Shown here piece by piece: positions 32,601 through 43,011 of a DNA stretch of 64,000 nt (its first letter is position 1; each line of letters opens with the position of its first letter). Location of the stretch: contig NW_006281116.1 in NCBI RefSeq assembly GCF_000203795.2, forward strand, positions 17,195-81,194, given 5' to 3'. A model generated the notes under the pieces. The model saw only the letters and a program-made list of their open reading frames with translations. It ran no database searches and had not been told where the DNA came from. The position numbers and the translations under genes were made by a program. The stretch is from Batrachochytrium dendrobatidis JAM81. Its lineage: Eukaryota; Chytridiomycota; Chytridiomycetes; Rhizophydiales.

Positions 32601-33394
32601 ATTGAGTGATTGACATGGAAACCATTGTTTCCATGAACTAGAACGCGAATACAAGAGTTTGACAACAATTGAACCCAATATATGGATTTCAATGAGTCTG
32701 ATTTCAAACTTGTTGGTTGTATGGCTATGCCAAATGAGAAAGGAACATGTCCAGTTCAAAACTATAGTTGATCGTCATATGACGGAAGTTGTATCTGAAG
32801 CAAGAATTGAGAATGTCGATTCAAGTAGTCGGTTTCTATCAAGAATACGCAGCAAATACTCCAGCATTGTCTATTCCAAACCAAAATAGAGACTGCAATA
32901 CAAGTGTTCCATTTTACGTGACTGGCTGTAAATTGACACAAATGGAAGGTTTATGTACAGACGAGAATCTGAAGTTCGACTTACGATTCCAAGTAAATAT
33001 TCTGCAGCGAGCCAAGAGTTGACAATATTCCATTCTGATCCTTGGTTTCCTGTTGCAGTTTTACAAGCCCCTGCAGTTGAAAGGTTACATAAGAAATCGG
33101 TAGTGTTAAAACAAGCTCAAGCATCCAGTGCACAGCTAGTATCAATATACAAAACAGCTTTACTTGATATGCTAGTGCCTGAGAAGGAGCAGCAGAAATA
33201 GCAGCATTATACGAAGCCAGTGACTCGTCAGTTCGACCAAGTTGAAGTAATGCAAGACCACGAAAAACCAATGCATTGTAGTTGGTAGAGTCGTTTTCAA
33301 GGATATCGGCACAAGTGGTTTCTGCATATTCATAGTTTTCTGCAGCCAGAGCTTCTCTAGCAGTCTTCAACTGCTTTTTTACAAACGATGACAT
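26629..33394 (-). CDS. SKI3: Superkiller complex protein 3 (TPR protein)
   Basis: A large multi-exon TPR gene. The start is the ATG at 33394 (MSSFVKKQLKTAREALAAEN). Exon 1 is 33164-33394, exon 2 32985-33070, exon 3 32229-32304, exon 4 covers about 31913-32135, followed by many further exons to the TAA at 26629. The first TPRs (ALVFRGLALLQLGRTDESL) and a dense array in the middle (for example DRVSWISLGEAYASQGKYMAALKAL split over helices) match SKI3/TTC37. SKI3 scaffolds the cytoplasmic Ski complex (Ski2 helicase, Ski8) that feeds mRNA into the exosome for 3'-5' decay. Most introns are 60-120 bases, but intron 2 (32305-32984) is 680 bases because it contains MITE copy B. Internal exon borders were not all fixed. 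Confidence 0.85.
32368..32933. mobile_element. MITE copy B, inside SKI3 intron 2
   Basis: Left end TTTACAACCGTATCCAC then ATAAAATGAAAC (32368-); right end GTTCCATTTTACGTGACT then GGCTGTAAA (to 32933), together an imperfect terminal inverted repeat. Internal segments (CATGGAAACCATTG, GAACTAGAACGCGAATAC, ATATATGGATTTCAATGAG) match copies A and C1. About 566 bp. Confidence 0.75.
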
Positions 33395-33650
33395 TTCCAC
33401 TGACCTCGGCAACCAAGGTTGAATTTCAGTCCAAGTAAAGGTTGGATCAAGAATGTGAAGATTGCAGATCTTGAGCAAAATATATTTCCAAGTTGTGTAC
33501 TAGCAACATAGCGATCTTGTCTAAATATCGACTGATAATATGTGGATTTCATATTCAAGCCTATACACTATAAGATGCGATTCATTCAATGACAAATTCA
33601 CGCTTTGTCGAGCTGTCACAAGTATGGGATCGTAAAGTGAATGCCAGATT

Positions 33651-34841
33651 TCAGCATACATTTGTAGGATCCCAGCAGAATCTTTTGATTCCTGAAATCT
33701 GTGCCAGAGAGTCAATCCATTTCAGATCCTCGTCACTCAGCTCTAAATATGCAGCATTAAGATTTTCGAGCAAGTGAGCCTCAGATCTGGCTTTGGGCAT
33801 TACAATATCTCCACGAGTGATGGCCCACTTGATTAAAACTTGCGACACAGTAGCACCGATCTTGGTTGAAAAGTCGGCAAGTGTCAAGCCGTTGTTTCCA
33901 ATAGCAGATCCATCAATCAATAATCCACTTCCAAAACACGAATATCCCGCAACACGACAGTCCAGATTATGGCATGTCTCGATCAGTTTCTGTGTGGTAT
34001 CATTCCATAGCAAGGGATGAAGTTCAAATTGGTTTATCATAGGCATCGTCAGTACATCGTCTGGATCTGTGCATTTGTTTTCGTGCATCATTGTTGTGAA
34101 TTCCTGAATGTGCTTGACAGTGTAATTGCTTACACCAATAGCTCGAATAGATCCAGCCTTGTATGCTTCTTCCATTGCTCGCCACGTACCAGCTCGATTT
34201 ATTTTATGCTGAGGATCTTCTGGTTTCATACCCTGACTCCCTGGCCAGTGAATAAGCATGAGATCAATATATCCTACATCTGAACCAAATCTATCAAGCG
34301 AATTCTTGATAGATTCACAAGCTTTTTCATATCCTTGAGATTTTGGACCAATTTTGGACGTAATAAACAACTTTTTTCGACAAACTATCCCAGATTGGAT
34401 CATTTGAGATATCGCTTGACCAATTTCTCGCTCGTTCTGAAAAATATATTGTATGACAAGGTAATAGATTCAAAGTAAGCCATATAAACTCGTCATGTTT
34501 AAACAGAATTCTCAAATTAGGTCAAACTTGTAGTTTTTACGTTGTAGCTTGCAGCCGAGTCTAAATACATTAATTATTAAGATGAGCCGATGTGTTCAAA
34601 AGCAGCCATACCATCATGAGCAGGTCTTCACATTACCAATATGACAGTATCCAAGTTTGATTGCTGCTTGAACAACACTAACCGCTTCTTCTCCTTTGAG
34701 TTTAAAAGTGCCCACTATTTTGAATTTATAACAATCATACCATCAGACTAGTTCGCATCTTGATATCAACATTCCAGTCTTACATCCAATACATGGAATA
34801 TTTACTCCATTGTATAACTGAACCGATGGTATGAGTTTCAT
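33651..34841 (-). CDS. aldo-keto reductase
   Basis: Four exons (34784-34841, 34637-34714, a 20-base exon at about 34541-34560, and 33651-34436) give 313 residues, the usual AKR length. The catalytic tetrad is complete: Asp in CHIDSA, Tyr in ASYNNE, Lys in ITSKIG and His in LIHWPG. The barrel segments GLGTFKLKG and RAIGVSNY are typical, as is the C-terminal MPKARSEAHLLENL NADPH-binding region. Such enzymes reduce carbonyl compounds with NADPH in the cytosol; the natural substrate cannot be told. The 20-base exon supplies the part of the active site between Asp and Tyr. Transcribed toward the 5' end of SKI3, 256 bases away. Confidence 0.9.
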
Positions 34842-35054
34842 TTAAATAATACACGAGTTGAATGGCTTTCTATTGTGTTTGGAATCAATCTACGAGATAA
34901 TACAGCGTATCTTCAAGTTTAGACCAGCTGAATGCAAAGCAGTGTAAATGTTGGATGAAACCGCATATATTTTGGGGTTTGGCCATTGAATTTTTATTCC
35001 ATACAAAAAATACACGAAATTTTTTTTAATTCAATTCTGCAAATCGCTTATGCA
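34842..35054. promoter_or_regulatory. divergent promoter AKR/NOP53
   Basis: 213 bases between divergent start codons. AT-rich, with TTTTTTTTAATTC just upstream of the NOP53 ATG. No specific site recognised. Confidence 0.4.
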
Positions 35055-37163
35055 ATGGCACAACTAAAGTCACAGACAGACAAACATCAATCCTCTGTAT
35101 CGAACAAGAAAGATGCTCAATCGATTGGTTCAAAAAAAGCAAAAAAGCCGGCTCTAAGAAAGGGCACCAAGGCTTGGCGCAAGAATGTTGATATTTCGGA
35201 AATGGAACAGGATTTGGATGACATACGAGCTCAAGAACGTCTTGGGTATGTTTTAACAAAAATAACTCAATTCAGCAAGTTTGAACTGCATCAACGCAGA
35301 GATTGACTATGTAGTTGGTTGGAGATGTGAATCGCACCCACTTTTATTTGAAAATCTTGTTTGCATTATTGATTCTCATACACATACTAATGGTTTTTAA
35401 AATCAAAATCTACTTTTTTATGGCATCCACTCAATCATGATTCCATATACAGCGGCCGTGTTACAGAAATGCCATCAGAGTCTCTTTTTTTCACCGATAC
35501 CAAGGGAGATCAAAATAGTATGCAGATAAACCCAATTTTGAATTTAAACAACAATGTTTTGCAACACATTTGCTAATGATTTTTTTAGTTCGCAAGGAAT
35601 TGAGGCTGAAACCTCTTTATATGGACCAGCTGCTTAAATCTGACTCGGCCATTCCAGGTTTATTGTCACGCAGGTTTATAAAGAAAACAACAAAAGTAGT
35701 TGATCCAGATGGCCAGCTAACCACAAAGTCTTGTGTGGTGTCTAAATCTGCCGCCAAAAAAATTGAAACTCTTGCTAAACGTAAAAAGGGATTGGGTCTG
35801 AGTATTGGATCCGATGCAGAAAAAAAGGAGGCAGAAAGGCGTAAGCAGCAGGATATGGTTCAACGTGCAAAAGGCGGTTTTGATTTATGGGGAAGCGGTG
35901 AGATTTTCACAATTGCATCCAAGAATCTGGCTAGTTGTAGATTTCAAACTTACTGATATCTATTTTTAAATCTGACTCGACAAATTCTTTTGTAGATGCT
36001 GTTCAATCCAATGCAGTCAAGGACAAATATTTAGCACGTACTCTACCACCCTATATTGCAGTGAGTCTGCTGTAAATGGAATAGATGGATTTACATTTTG
36101 TAAAACTCTATTGCTTGATGGATTCACTTGCTAATCTGTATCATCTCTTGTTTAAATGATGAAAATTAGAAATATACGACAAGTGATTATAGACCTAAAC
36201 TCATCCCAGCAGTGCGCATTAGTCACCCAGGCACATCATACAATCCAAAGGGTGATGATCATCAAGCAGCTATTCTTATTGCAGCCGATATCGAGTTTAA
36301 AAAAATCGCACAAGAAGAAGAGGCGGAAAAACAGCTTTCATACCCAAAGGAGTTGGATTTGCTGGTAAAACGTCCATCTGTAAACGCTTTTTGGACTTGA
36401 ACTAGATGACTGAATTGGGTGTTTTTTTGAATAGGACGATAATGACTACTTTGATGATACGGATGACGAGGAAGATAGTCAAGCGGAGGATAGTGCTGCA
36501 GAAGGTGAAACGGCGGAAACTTTGCAAGATGAAGCTGCTGCTAAAAAGAAAAATCCAGCTCGTAAGACGCAGAATCAACGGAGTAGAAGGGCTCGACATA
36601 TCGAGTATAAGCGTCGATTAAAAATGCAACATGAGCGCAATGAATTTTTCGAACAGATCAATGGGTATGGCTATTTTGATTTTGATTTTATGTTTGCCAA
36701 TAGGCTATCTAAACTCTAACATTGTATTGCCTGTTTGATTTTGCGAATTAGTGTGGACGCGATTAACGAATCAATGGAAAAGCAAGCCGAAGCAATGCAA
36801 TTGAACCAAGCGAAACGCCAAGCACTCCGAGAAACACTCAAGGAAACTAAACCAGCTCGAGTTGGTAAATACAGGTACTAAATTGTTATCTATTGTCACT
36901 AGCATACCACTATATTTATGCCAAGTTCAACTCTGCACTTTTTGTTTGTCAAATTTAGTTTCCAAGCTGCACCTTTCGAGATTCAACTCAAAGACGAGCT
37001 GTCGGGCTCACTGCGTACACTCAAGCCTGAAGGCAACATTTTCCGTGACCGCTTCAAGAGTTTACAGGAACGCAACATTATTGAAGCATATGTCCCTGTC
37101 ACTAAGAAGCGCAGATATCAGCCAAAGTTTACTGAATCTCACGACTATAAACGATTTAAATAA
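35055..37163 (+). CDS. NOP53: ribosome biogenesis protein Nop53 (GLTSCR2)
   Basis: Multi-exon gene. Start ATG at 35055 (MAQLKSQTDK), exon 1 ends at 35245; later exons start near 35453, 35588, 35997, 36169, 36435, 36751 and 36958; stop at 37163. Characteristic segments are KKPALRKGTKAWRKNVDI at the N-terminus, AKGGFDLWG, HPGTSYNPKGDDHQ, an acidic stretch (DDNDYFDDTDDEEDSQ), the KTQNQR motif and the C-terminal LSGSLRTLKPEGNIFRDRFKS. Nop53 acts in nucleolar 60S maturation and recruits the Mtr4-exosome to process 7S pre-rRNA. Basic composition fits a nucleolar protein. The HPGTSYNP region is conserved in all family members. Confidence 0.92.
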
Positions 37164-37730
37164 ACGTAAAACCCTTCCAAAAACCATCGTATTCTTATTC
37201 TCCAAGTCAGTTCCAAATGTAACTTGAAAGATAATAGAAAAATAACTCTAGATATTGATCATCATAAAAAGAATGGTGTGCATAGGTGGAGATAGACAAA
37301 GTACTAGAGAGAGTATAGAGGGACTAGAGGCAACATAATTGTGGCATTCTGGTCTGGATAAATACCAAAAGACCACCTAGACCAGGTAAAAGAGGCGGAA
37401 AAATTAGAATCTACTTCTCATAGTAGTAGAGATGTGGATGCCTAACGTGAAAGGGTAAATAAACGTGGCGAAAGGACAGTTGAATGAGCGAGTCGTTGAG
37501 ATGAGCATGTAACGATAAAAGGTAAAAAAGAAAGTGCTGGATAGAAATGGCAGAGTGTCAAGAGTGCACAATAAGAAAATTCTAAACGCTCAGCAGACTT
37601 GTCAAGACAACAATTAGTTATCCCCAAAACACACTATAAAATAGCATTGTGCTGTTAGTAAAGGAATCGTGCATTTGGCATTATGGCTGCTACTATATAG
37701 CCAGTTTAGAATTACACTAAAGCACGTACC
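37164..37730. other. convergent 3' intergenic region
   Basis: 567 bases between the ends of NOP53 and the B55 gene. Purine-rich (AGAGGGACTAGAGGCA-like) on the plus strand; no gene or RNA recognised. Confidence 0.45.
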
Positions 37731-40570
37731 TTATCCCTGGAACAAAAACAGATTGTTAGTGGCAGCAATTGCGACCGTGTTTTCGCGAGGATGCCACGAC
37801 GGGTGCAAGATTCGCTTGGAAAAGTCGAGGTTGTCAACATGGAAATACTCGTCGCGGCGAGTCAGCTTGCGTCCAGCAGCAGGCTTATATTTTGCAGAAA
37901 CAGATCGCTTTGCTTTAAAAGCACTCTTGTCTGCTTGCAACAGAATGTCATTGTCATTTTTCAAGTCATAAACATGAAAGTAGTTGCTGTATGATCCGGT
38001 AAGAACTTGACTACACATTCACATCATAATTTCGTTTATATTAAAATACGATCCCAAGAAAACCAAGTATCCTAAATCAAAACAACCAAGTTCAAAATAC
38101 TTGCCTGCCATCCCCACTAAACGTGCATTCAAACTTGTCAAAAATGAAATCGTTTTCATACAAGTCACACAGCTTGGTTTTGATATGATCGTGGACATTG
38201 ATCACCTTGACTGGTTTGCTTTCCATATTCATGTCCCAAATCTTCAAGGTGAGATAGTCTCGTGTCAAGATATAACGCCCATCACGAGAAAACTTGAGAT
38301 CCGTAATGGACGAAATGATTTCCGAAAAAAACGATTTGTTATATTGATCCTCTTCAATTTCAAAAACTGACAAGTTCAAGATATTAGAATGCAGAGTAGT
38401 CAAGAATTGACAACAGTAGTGTTATTTGACAATGTCGATAATGAAAGTAAAATAGCAAAATCATGCAATTTAAAGTACCCTTGGCGTGCTTGTCGCACAA
38501 GGCTGCAGCTCTCATATCGCTCAATCTAATGGCACCTTTGCTACTACTATAAGCAAAAGTGTTGCATTGACTTGGATGAAATTCAGCCATTGTGATCACT
38601 TCTGCAAGCTCCTCCATATTTACGGGTTTAAGATCAACGATATCTAATTAAATACAAGATTGATGCAGAATAGTGGTTTAGTCATTTGTAGCGGAGCAAG
38701 TTTGAAAGCGAATCCAATATCTCAGGCCAGTCAGTTGAAATTAGAATGAAAAACTTACTGAAACTTTGATCCGAAATATCTAGGTTCCACAGATTGATAC
38801 GCAAGTCGTCTGTTGAAATATAGGTTTGGTTGTCCGAGTTGATAGAAATGGAGTTGATATGGTAGGTATGCGCATTCTGGTATATTTTACGAGGAATGGC
38901 TGCAGTGATTGAACCATGATGGATCAGTTTAGGAAGTTTGAGTGAATCCTTGGTAATTCCAGTAGGACCTTGAGAGCCATCGCCAACATTGTTTTCAGAG
39001 ACAACCTTCATAGACTTTTCAAAAATCTTCCAGAGTTTGATGGTCTTGTCTAAATTCTCGCATTAAAATGAGTAAATGGAGCCGTCCATGGCTTATGTTC
39101 GACTCCAAAATCAAAGACACAACCCCGATTTACAATAAACTGCTTACCATTGGTAGAAAGTAGGAAATGAGCTGAATTTTGTCTTTTACACCATCTGATT
39201 TTGTTGATTTTCTCCTCAATTTCAAGTGACTTTAGATAGTCAAACTCGGGTTCATGAGACTGGAATTCAGTGAAAAACTTGTATTCACACGATTTTTTCT
39301 GCAAATATACGCAATATATTAGTTTAGTCAATACTAAAGATGCCGACTTTTTGAAATATAAACTTTGGAATCACTTACGCCTTCGTTACGTTCAAAAAGA
39401 ACGACTCTTCCTCCACGATCTCCAGTTGCAAGGTAGTCGCCAGTATCGTCGAATTCGACGGCAGAAATAATATCAGCTACAAAAAAACAAAGTCGCATGG
39501 ATAGTATGATGTTGGGTTAGTAAACCAAACAACGAAATAAGCTAGAAAAATGTCAGAGTTAGACAAGATAAAGACCATGAATATTTAAAATCAGTGGATC
39601 AGTGATGGATATGTTTTGGTCAAGACTGCAAAAAGACAAGGACTAATTAAAACGCATGATTGCAGATCTAGACTGCATTTTTTGGCGAAATGCAGTCTAT
39701 AATCAGTCCTTCAAGATTGTAGCATACAGCCATCCAAACAGGCATAGATTAAAGCATTGCAAGGAATCAGATTAACTGGCGCACTTGAAAGCACGACAGC
39801 CTGTGACACCTCAAACTGCAGGTGGATCAACACAAATCATTGTCAAGCTAATTTCTTAAAAAATGCCTGTTGTTAATAGTGTCAACATGACTATCCATAA
39901 CACATCGATGGACCGCTGTAGCTATAGTATATTTTTTAGTGGCACAGTATGCTCGACCAAAATCTAAAGATGGTATCATTTTTACAAGCACGCAGATAAT
40001 CAAATGACATATTGATATCTACAAGATACATGAAAATAAGGCAAGAGCCAACAGCAAGTGCGCTATTACGACACATTTGGCAAGATACCACCAACAGGTG
40101 TTCAAAGCCATCCAACGTAAAAAGAAAAACGACGAGCTAGTGCCAACGAAATACGCGGCATATGGATGGAAGAACACCAGCAGAAGATAGCCGGGGGCAG
40201 ATATCCAAGGCAGCGACAAGATAGAGTCAAGACCTTGATAAAAACAGCACCAACTAGACATGACCAAAAGGTCGTATATGGCCAACACTTGAAACAAGAC
40301 CAATCTCGACAGCACCCAGTCAGTATAGTATCGACCATGGATACCACTCAACAGAGATTGCAGTTATAGAGCAGAAGGATTTCCACTTGAAGCAAGGCCT
40401 GTACAACTCATTGTCCATACTGTCTAAACCACTACAATCCCAGCCAGAAATTTGGTGTTAACCTGCACATGGAATGATAGTAACACACCTTCAGTAACAT
40501 CGTCTATCTCGCCCTTGTCACCAAAGCATTGAGCGAACCTCCATCCATTATCAGGGTCGACAGTAGCCAT
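37731..40570 (-). CDS. CDC55: PP2A regulatory subunit B (B55 type)
   Basis: Start ATG at 40570 ([17 protein letters not shown]). Exon 1 is 40489-40570, exon 2 39379-39476, further exons follow to the TAA at 37731. Hallmarks in order: [104 protein letters not shown]-type [19 protein letters not shown], and [15 protein letters not shown]55 is the WD40 subunit that gives PP2A its substrate choice in mitotic exit and morphogenesis. Intron 1 is about 1 kb (39477-40488), far longer than the rest. The symbol is given for the yeast orthologue. Confidence 0.93.
39477..40488 (-). other. unusually long first intron of B55 gene
   Basis: Within this intron lie a perfect 11-bp hairpin at 39670-39698 and a 110-codon same-strand frame (40019-40351) rich in hydrophobic residues but starting only with a TTG. 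Neither is shown to be functional. No MITE ends are seen. Confidence 0.6.
39670..39698. other. perfect hairpin, 11-bp stem
   Basis: AGACTGCATTT and AAATGCAGTCT are exact reverse complements with a TTTGGCG loop. Outer flanks (AAGGACT.ATT and AAT.AGTCCTT) pair again with interruptions, giving an extended stem-loop inside the B55 intron. Confidence 0.6.
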
Positions 40571-40880
40571 AGTTGAGTTTGGAGATGGGCTAGTATGAAT
40601 TCACAGCTGGCAAGATTATAATCCAAAGAAAGGCCAGAATCAGTCAGGAAAGCCCAGATTGGCCAAGAAACAGTTGCAAGCAAAGTAACAAAGCAACTGA
40701 AAGACTCGAGAGAATCCCAGACCATGAATTCATCAGACTTACTAAGAGCCAAGATCGCCTGTTGTATCAAAGCCTAGACAAGACAAGAGAGAGTCTAGCC
40801 AGTCTGATGGCAAATCCACTCTAGTGCACCATCACGTGTATAGTCTTGACTTGCAGTCGACTGCAGTTTGCTCTTCTTGC
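40571..40880. promoter_or_regulatory. divergent promoter B55/RING-TRAF gene
   Basis: 310 bases between divergent starts. Less AT-rich than other spacers, with a long frame on the minus strand that continues the 5' leader; no specific site recognised. Confidence 0.4.
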
Positions 40881-42467
40881 ATGGACTCTTCTGGCGACTA
40901 CTCGACAACTGGCTTGGATTCTCTCTTGGATCGTTCTAATGCGTTTGACACTGTCGTGACAAGCAGAGTCTCTCCCGTCTCACTCGTCTCACTTGTCTCA
41001 CTTCCTTCTATGTCCATCTCATCCAATCATCCACTGCCAATCACCTTGCTTACAAGCACTGACTATGAATACGTCGACTCTGTTAATATCAACCTCACTT
41101 GTCCAATCTGTTGTCATCCATTCGTCAATCCTGGTTTGTCTCTTGCTAAATTTGTGTTTTAAACTATTCATCATATTGACTTTTTGTTCAGTCACTTCTC
41201 TTTGCGATCATACCTTTTGTCTTGACTGTATTTCTACCGCTGTATTGTCGGCTCCCGTTTCACCTACTGACTCGGTTCCTCTCGATCGCACAAGCTTCTG
41301 TCCTATAGATCGTCGTACATTATGTCTGGATGACATGCTTCCTACTAGCATGATTGTCGCAAACATGGTCAATGAGTTGCAAACATTTTGTATCCACAAA
41401 TCTAAACTTTGCTCTTGGAAAGGGGAACGACAGTCTTTACTGTCACATCTTGAAAATGCTTGTCCTTTTACTCTCGTGCCCTGTTTGCTCGATGGATGCC
41501 AATCAAACGTACCTAGAAAGGAACTGGACTCTCATATTTCACAATGTGAATATCGACCGTTTAATTGTACTTTTTGTAATCAGTCAATGCAATTTTGTGA
41601 CCAAGAGGTGTGTAAATCTCGAATCGTCAAACGTGTTTAAGCTTTGCTAATCTGCGTTTATACATTTGGATGCTTTACCAGAGTCATAGGCACACATGTC
41701 CTTTCCAGCAAAAGGTTGATTGTCCAGATTGTGGTATCACATATGCTCGTTCCAACTCAGATATACACAACAAGACCTGTGAAAGAGCATCCGTGTTTTG
41801 TCGACTAAAAAAGTTTGGATGTCCATGGCAAGGACCACGTATTGATCTAGAAACTTTACATCTTTCAATATGTCCATACGTTGCCATTGAGGGTTATCTT
41901 GTATTTTCAGAAAACAAATTCAACACTCTTATCCAAGCGAATCAGCAACTCAGACAAGATATGTCTCAAACTGTATTAAAAATAGACACACTTGCTCAAC
42001 AACTAGCTGAATTACAAAATAATATAGCTGAAACAATCCAATCACCTCTGCCAAGAGCTTCTCTCCAGAATTCAGACCAACCTCCCCAACTGCAACTTCA
42101 ACTTGATGATTCCTCAATATTACGGGTACTGATGGAGGAAATGGGATTTGACATGCATCGTATCAAGATTGAACTAGACTCTATCAATGGAGACATGACA
42201 TCACGCATTGGGAACCAAATTGCGCCTATTATGAACGAGACGCATCATTTAAGAGCAGAGTTGATCAAAACACAGGCAACTTGCCAATCTATCAGTACTG
42301 AACTAATGCGTTTGGTTGCTGATCGCAGAAACTTTGGATCTGATGCTCACAACTTAATTGGTGGTGAAACAGCTTCTGGGTCTGGATCTAACCAAAATAG
42401 TCCGTCTTCAAGTCAGGCTAGAGAATCACCTGCTCGTTCAAGATTTGATACCAATACAAAATTATGA
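40881..42467 (+). CDS. RING and TRAF-type zinc-finger protein
   Basis: Three exons (40881-41133, 41192-41607, 41682-42467) give 484 residues. A RING finger spans the exon 1/2 junction: CPICCHPF, CDHTFCLDC, then FCPIDRRTL. TRAF-type zinc fingers follow with paired Cys/His (CPFTLVPCLLDGC, HISQCEYRPFNC, HRHTCPFQQKVDCPDCG, CRLKKFGCPW). A coiled coil lies at about residues 330-360 (LIQANQQLRQDMSQTVLKID) and the tail is Ser/Asn-rich. The layout is that of TRAF-like E3 ubiquitin ligases; partners and substrates are unknown. The start at 40881 is the first in-frame ATG; the frame is open upstream only through non-ATG codons. The N-terminal 60 residues are Ser-rich with LVSLVSLPS repeats. Confidence 0.85.
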
Positions 42468-43011
42468 CATTTGTGCCATGCATGCTTTGTGTCTGACTTT
42501 AAACCTTTTATGACTAGATGTTGAGCCATGTTCTTGTAAATAGTTTGTTTCAACTGCAAGTCCCGTGACACTAATTTCACGTGATTTTCAATCCGCATTT
42601 TGAACAACTTTGTTTTTATCACTTGGCTGATATTTGTGAACGATGAGCATGCTTGTCCCAAGTGGAGCCTCAAAGTAGGTTGGCCTAGATGTCCCACTCG
42701 ATCCATCGAGTTTTGAATAGTATCATAGGGTATACTTACAAGCCATTCTGATTTAAACAACAGTTTTATCTATCCTAGCGGATGGCATTCTGGATCTAGC
42801 AAACATATCCCAAAAGAACGATATGGTAGAGGGATTGCATACCAAACAAACTATAATCACCACACCGCAGAATCTACTTTTTTCGGACTCTTGTTTGTAA
42901 TCTTGTTGATTATTTTTATGAACATGTGGTGCTGACTTGGAATTGCTATTCACCAACTCGAGCATCTTGAATCAATTGCTCTAAATTCTCCACTTGCCAA
43001 AACTATTTTAA
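42468..43011. other. convergent 3' intergenic region
   Basis: 544 bases between two gene ends. Minus frames at 42753-42965 (70 codons, starts with ATG, MLELVNSNSK) and 42413-42760 are open, but no domain, splice pattern or conservation supports them. Confidence 0.4.

Noticed and set aside
40019..40351. 110-codon hydrophobic frame in the B55 intron
   Set aside because: No ATG at its start, no family, and lies wholly within a well-bounded intron; kept only as an observation.
42753..42965. 70-codon minus frame with ATG between two convergent genes
   Set aside because: No domain or splice support; only 46 bases from the NOL8 stop, so likely 3' region.
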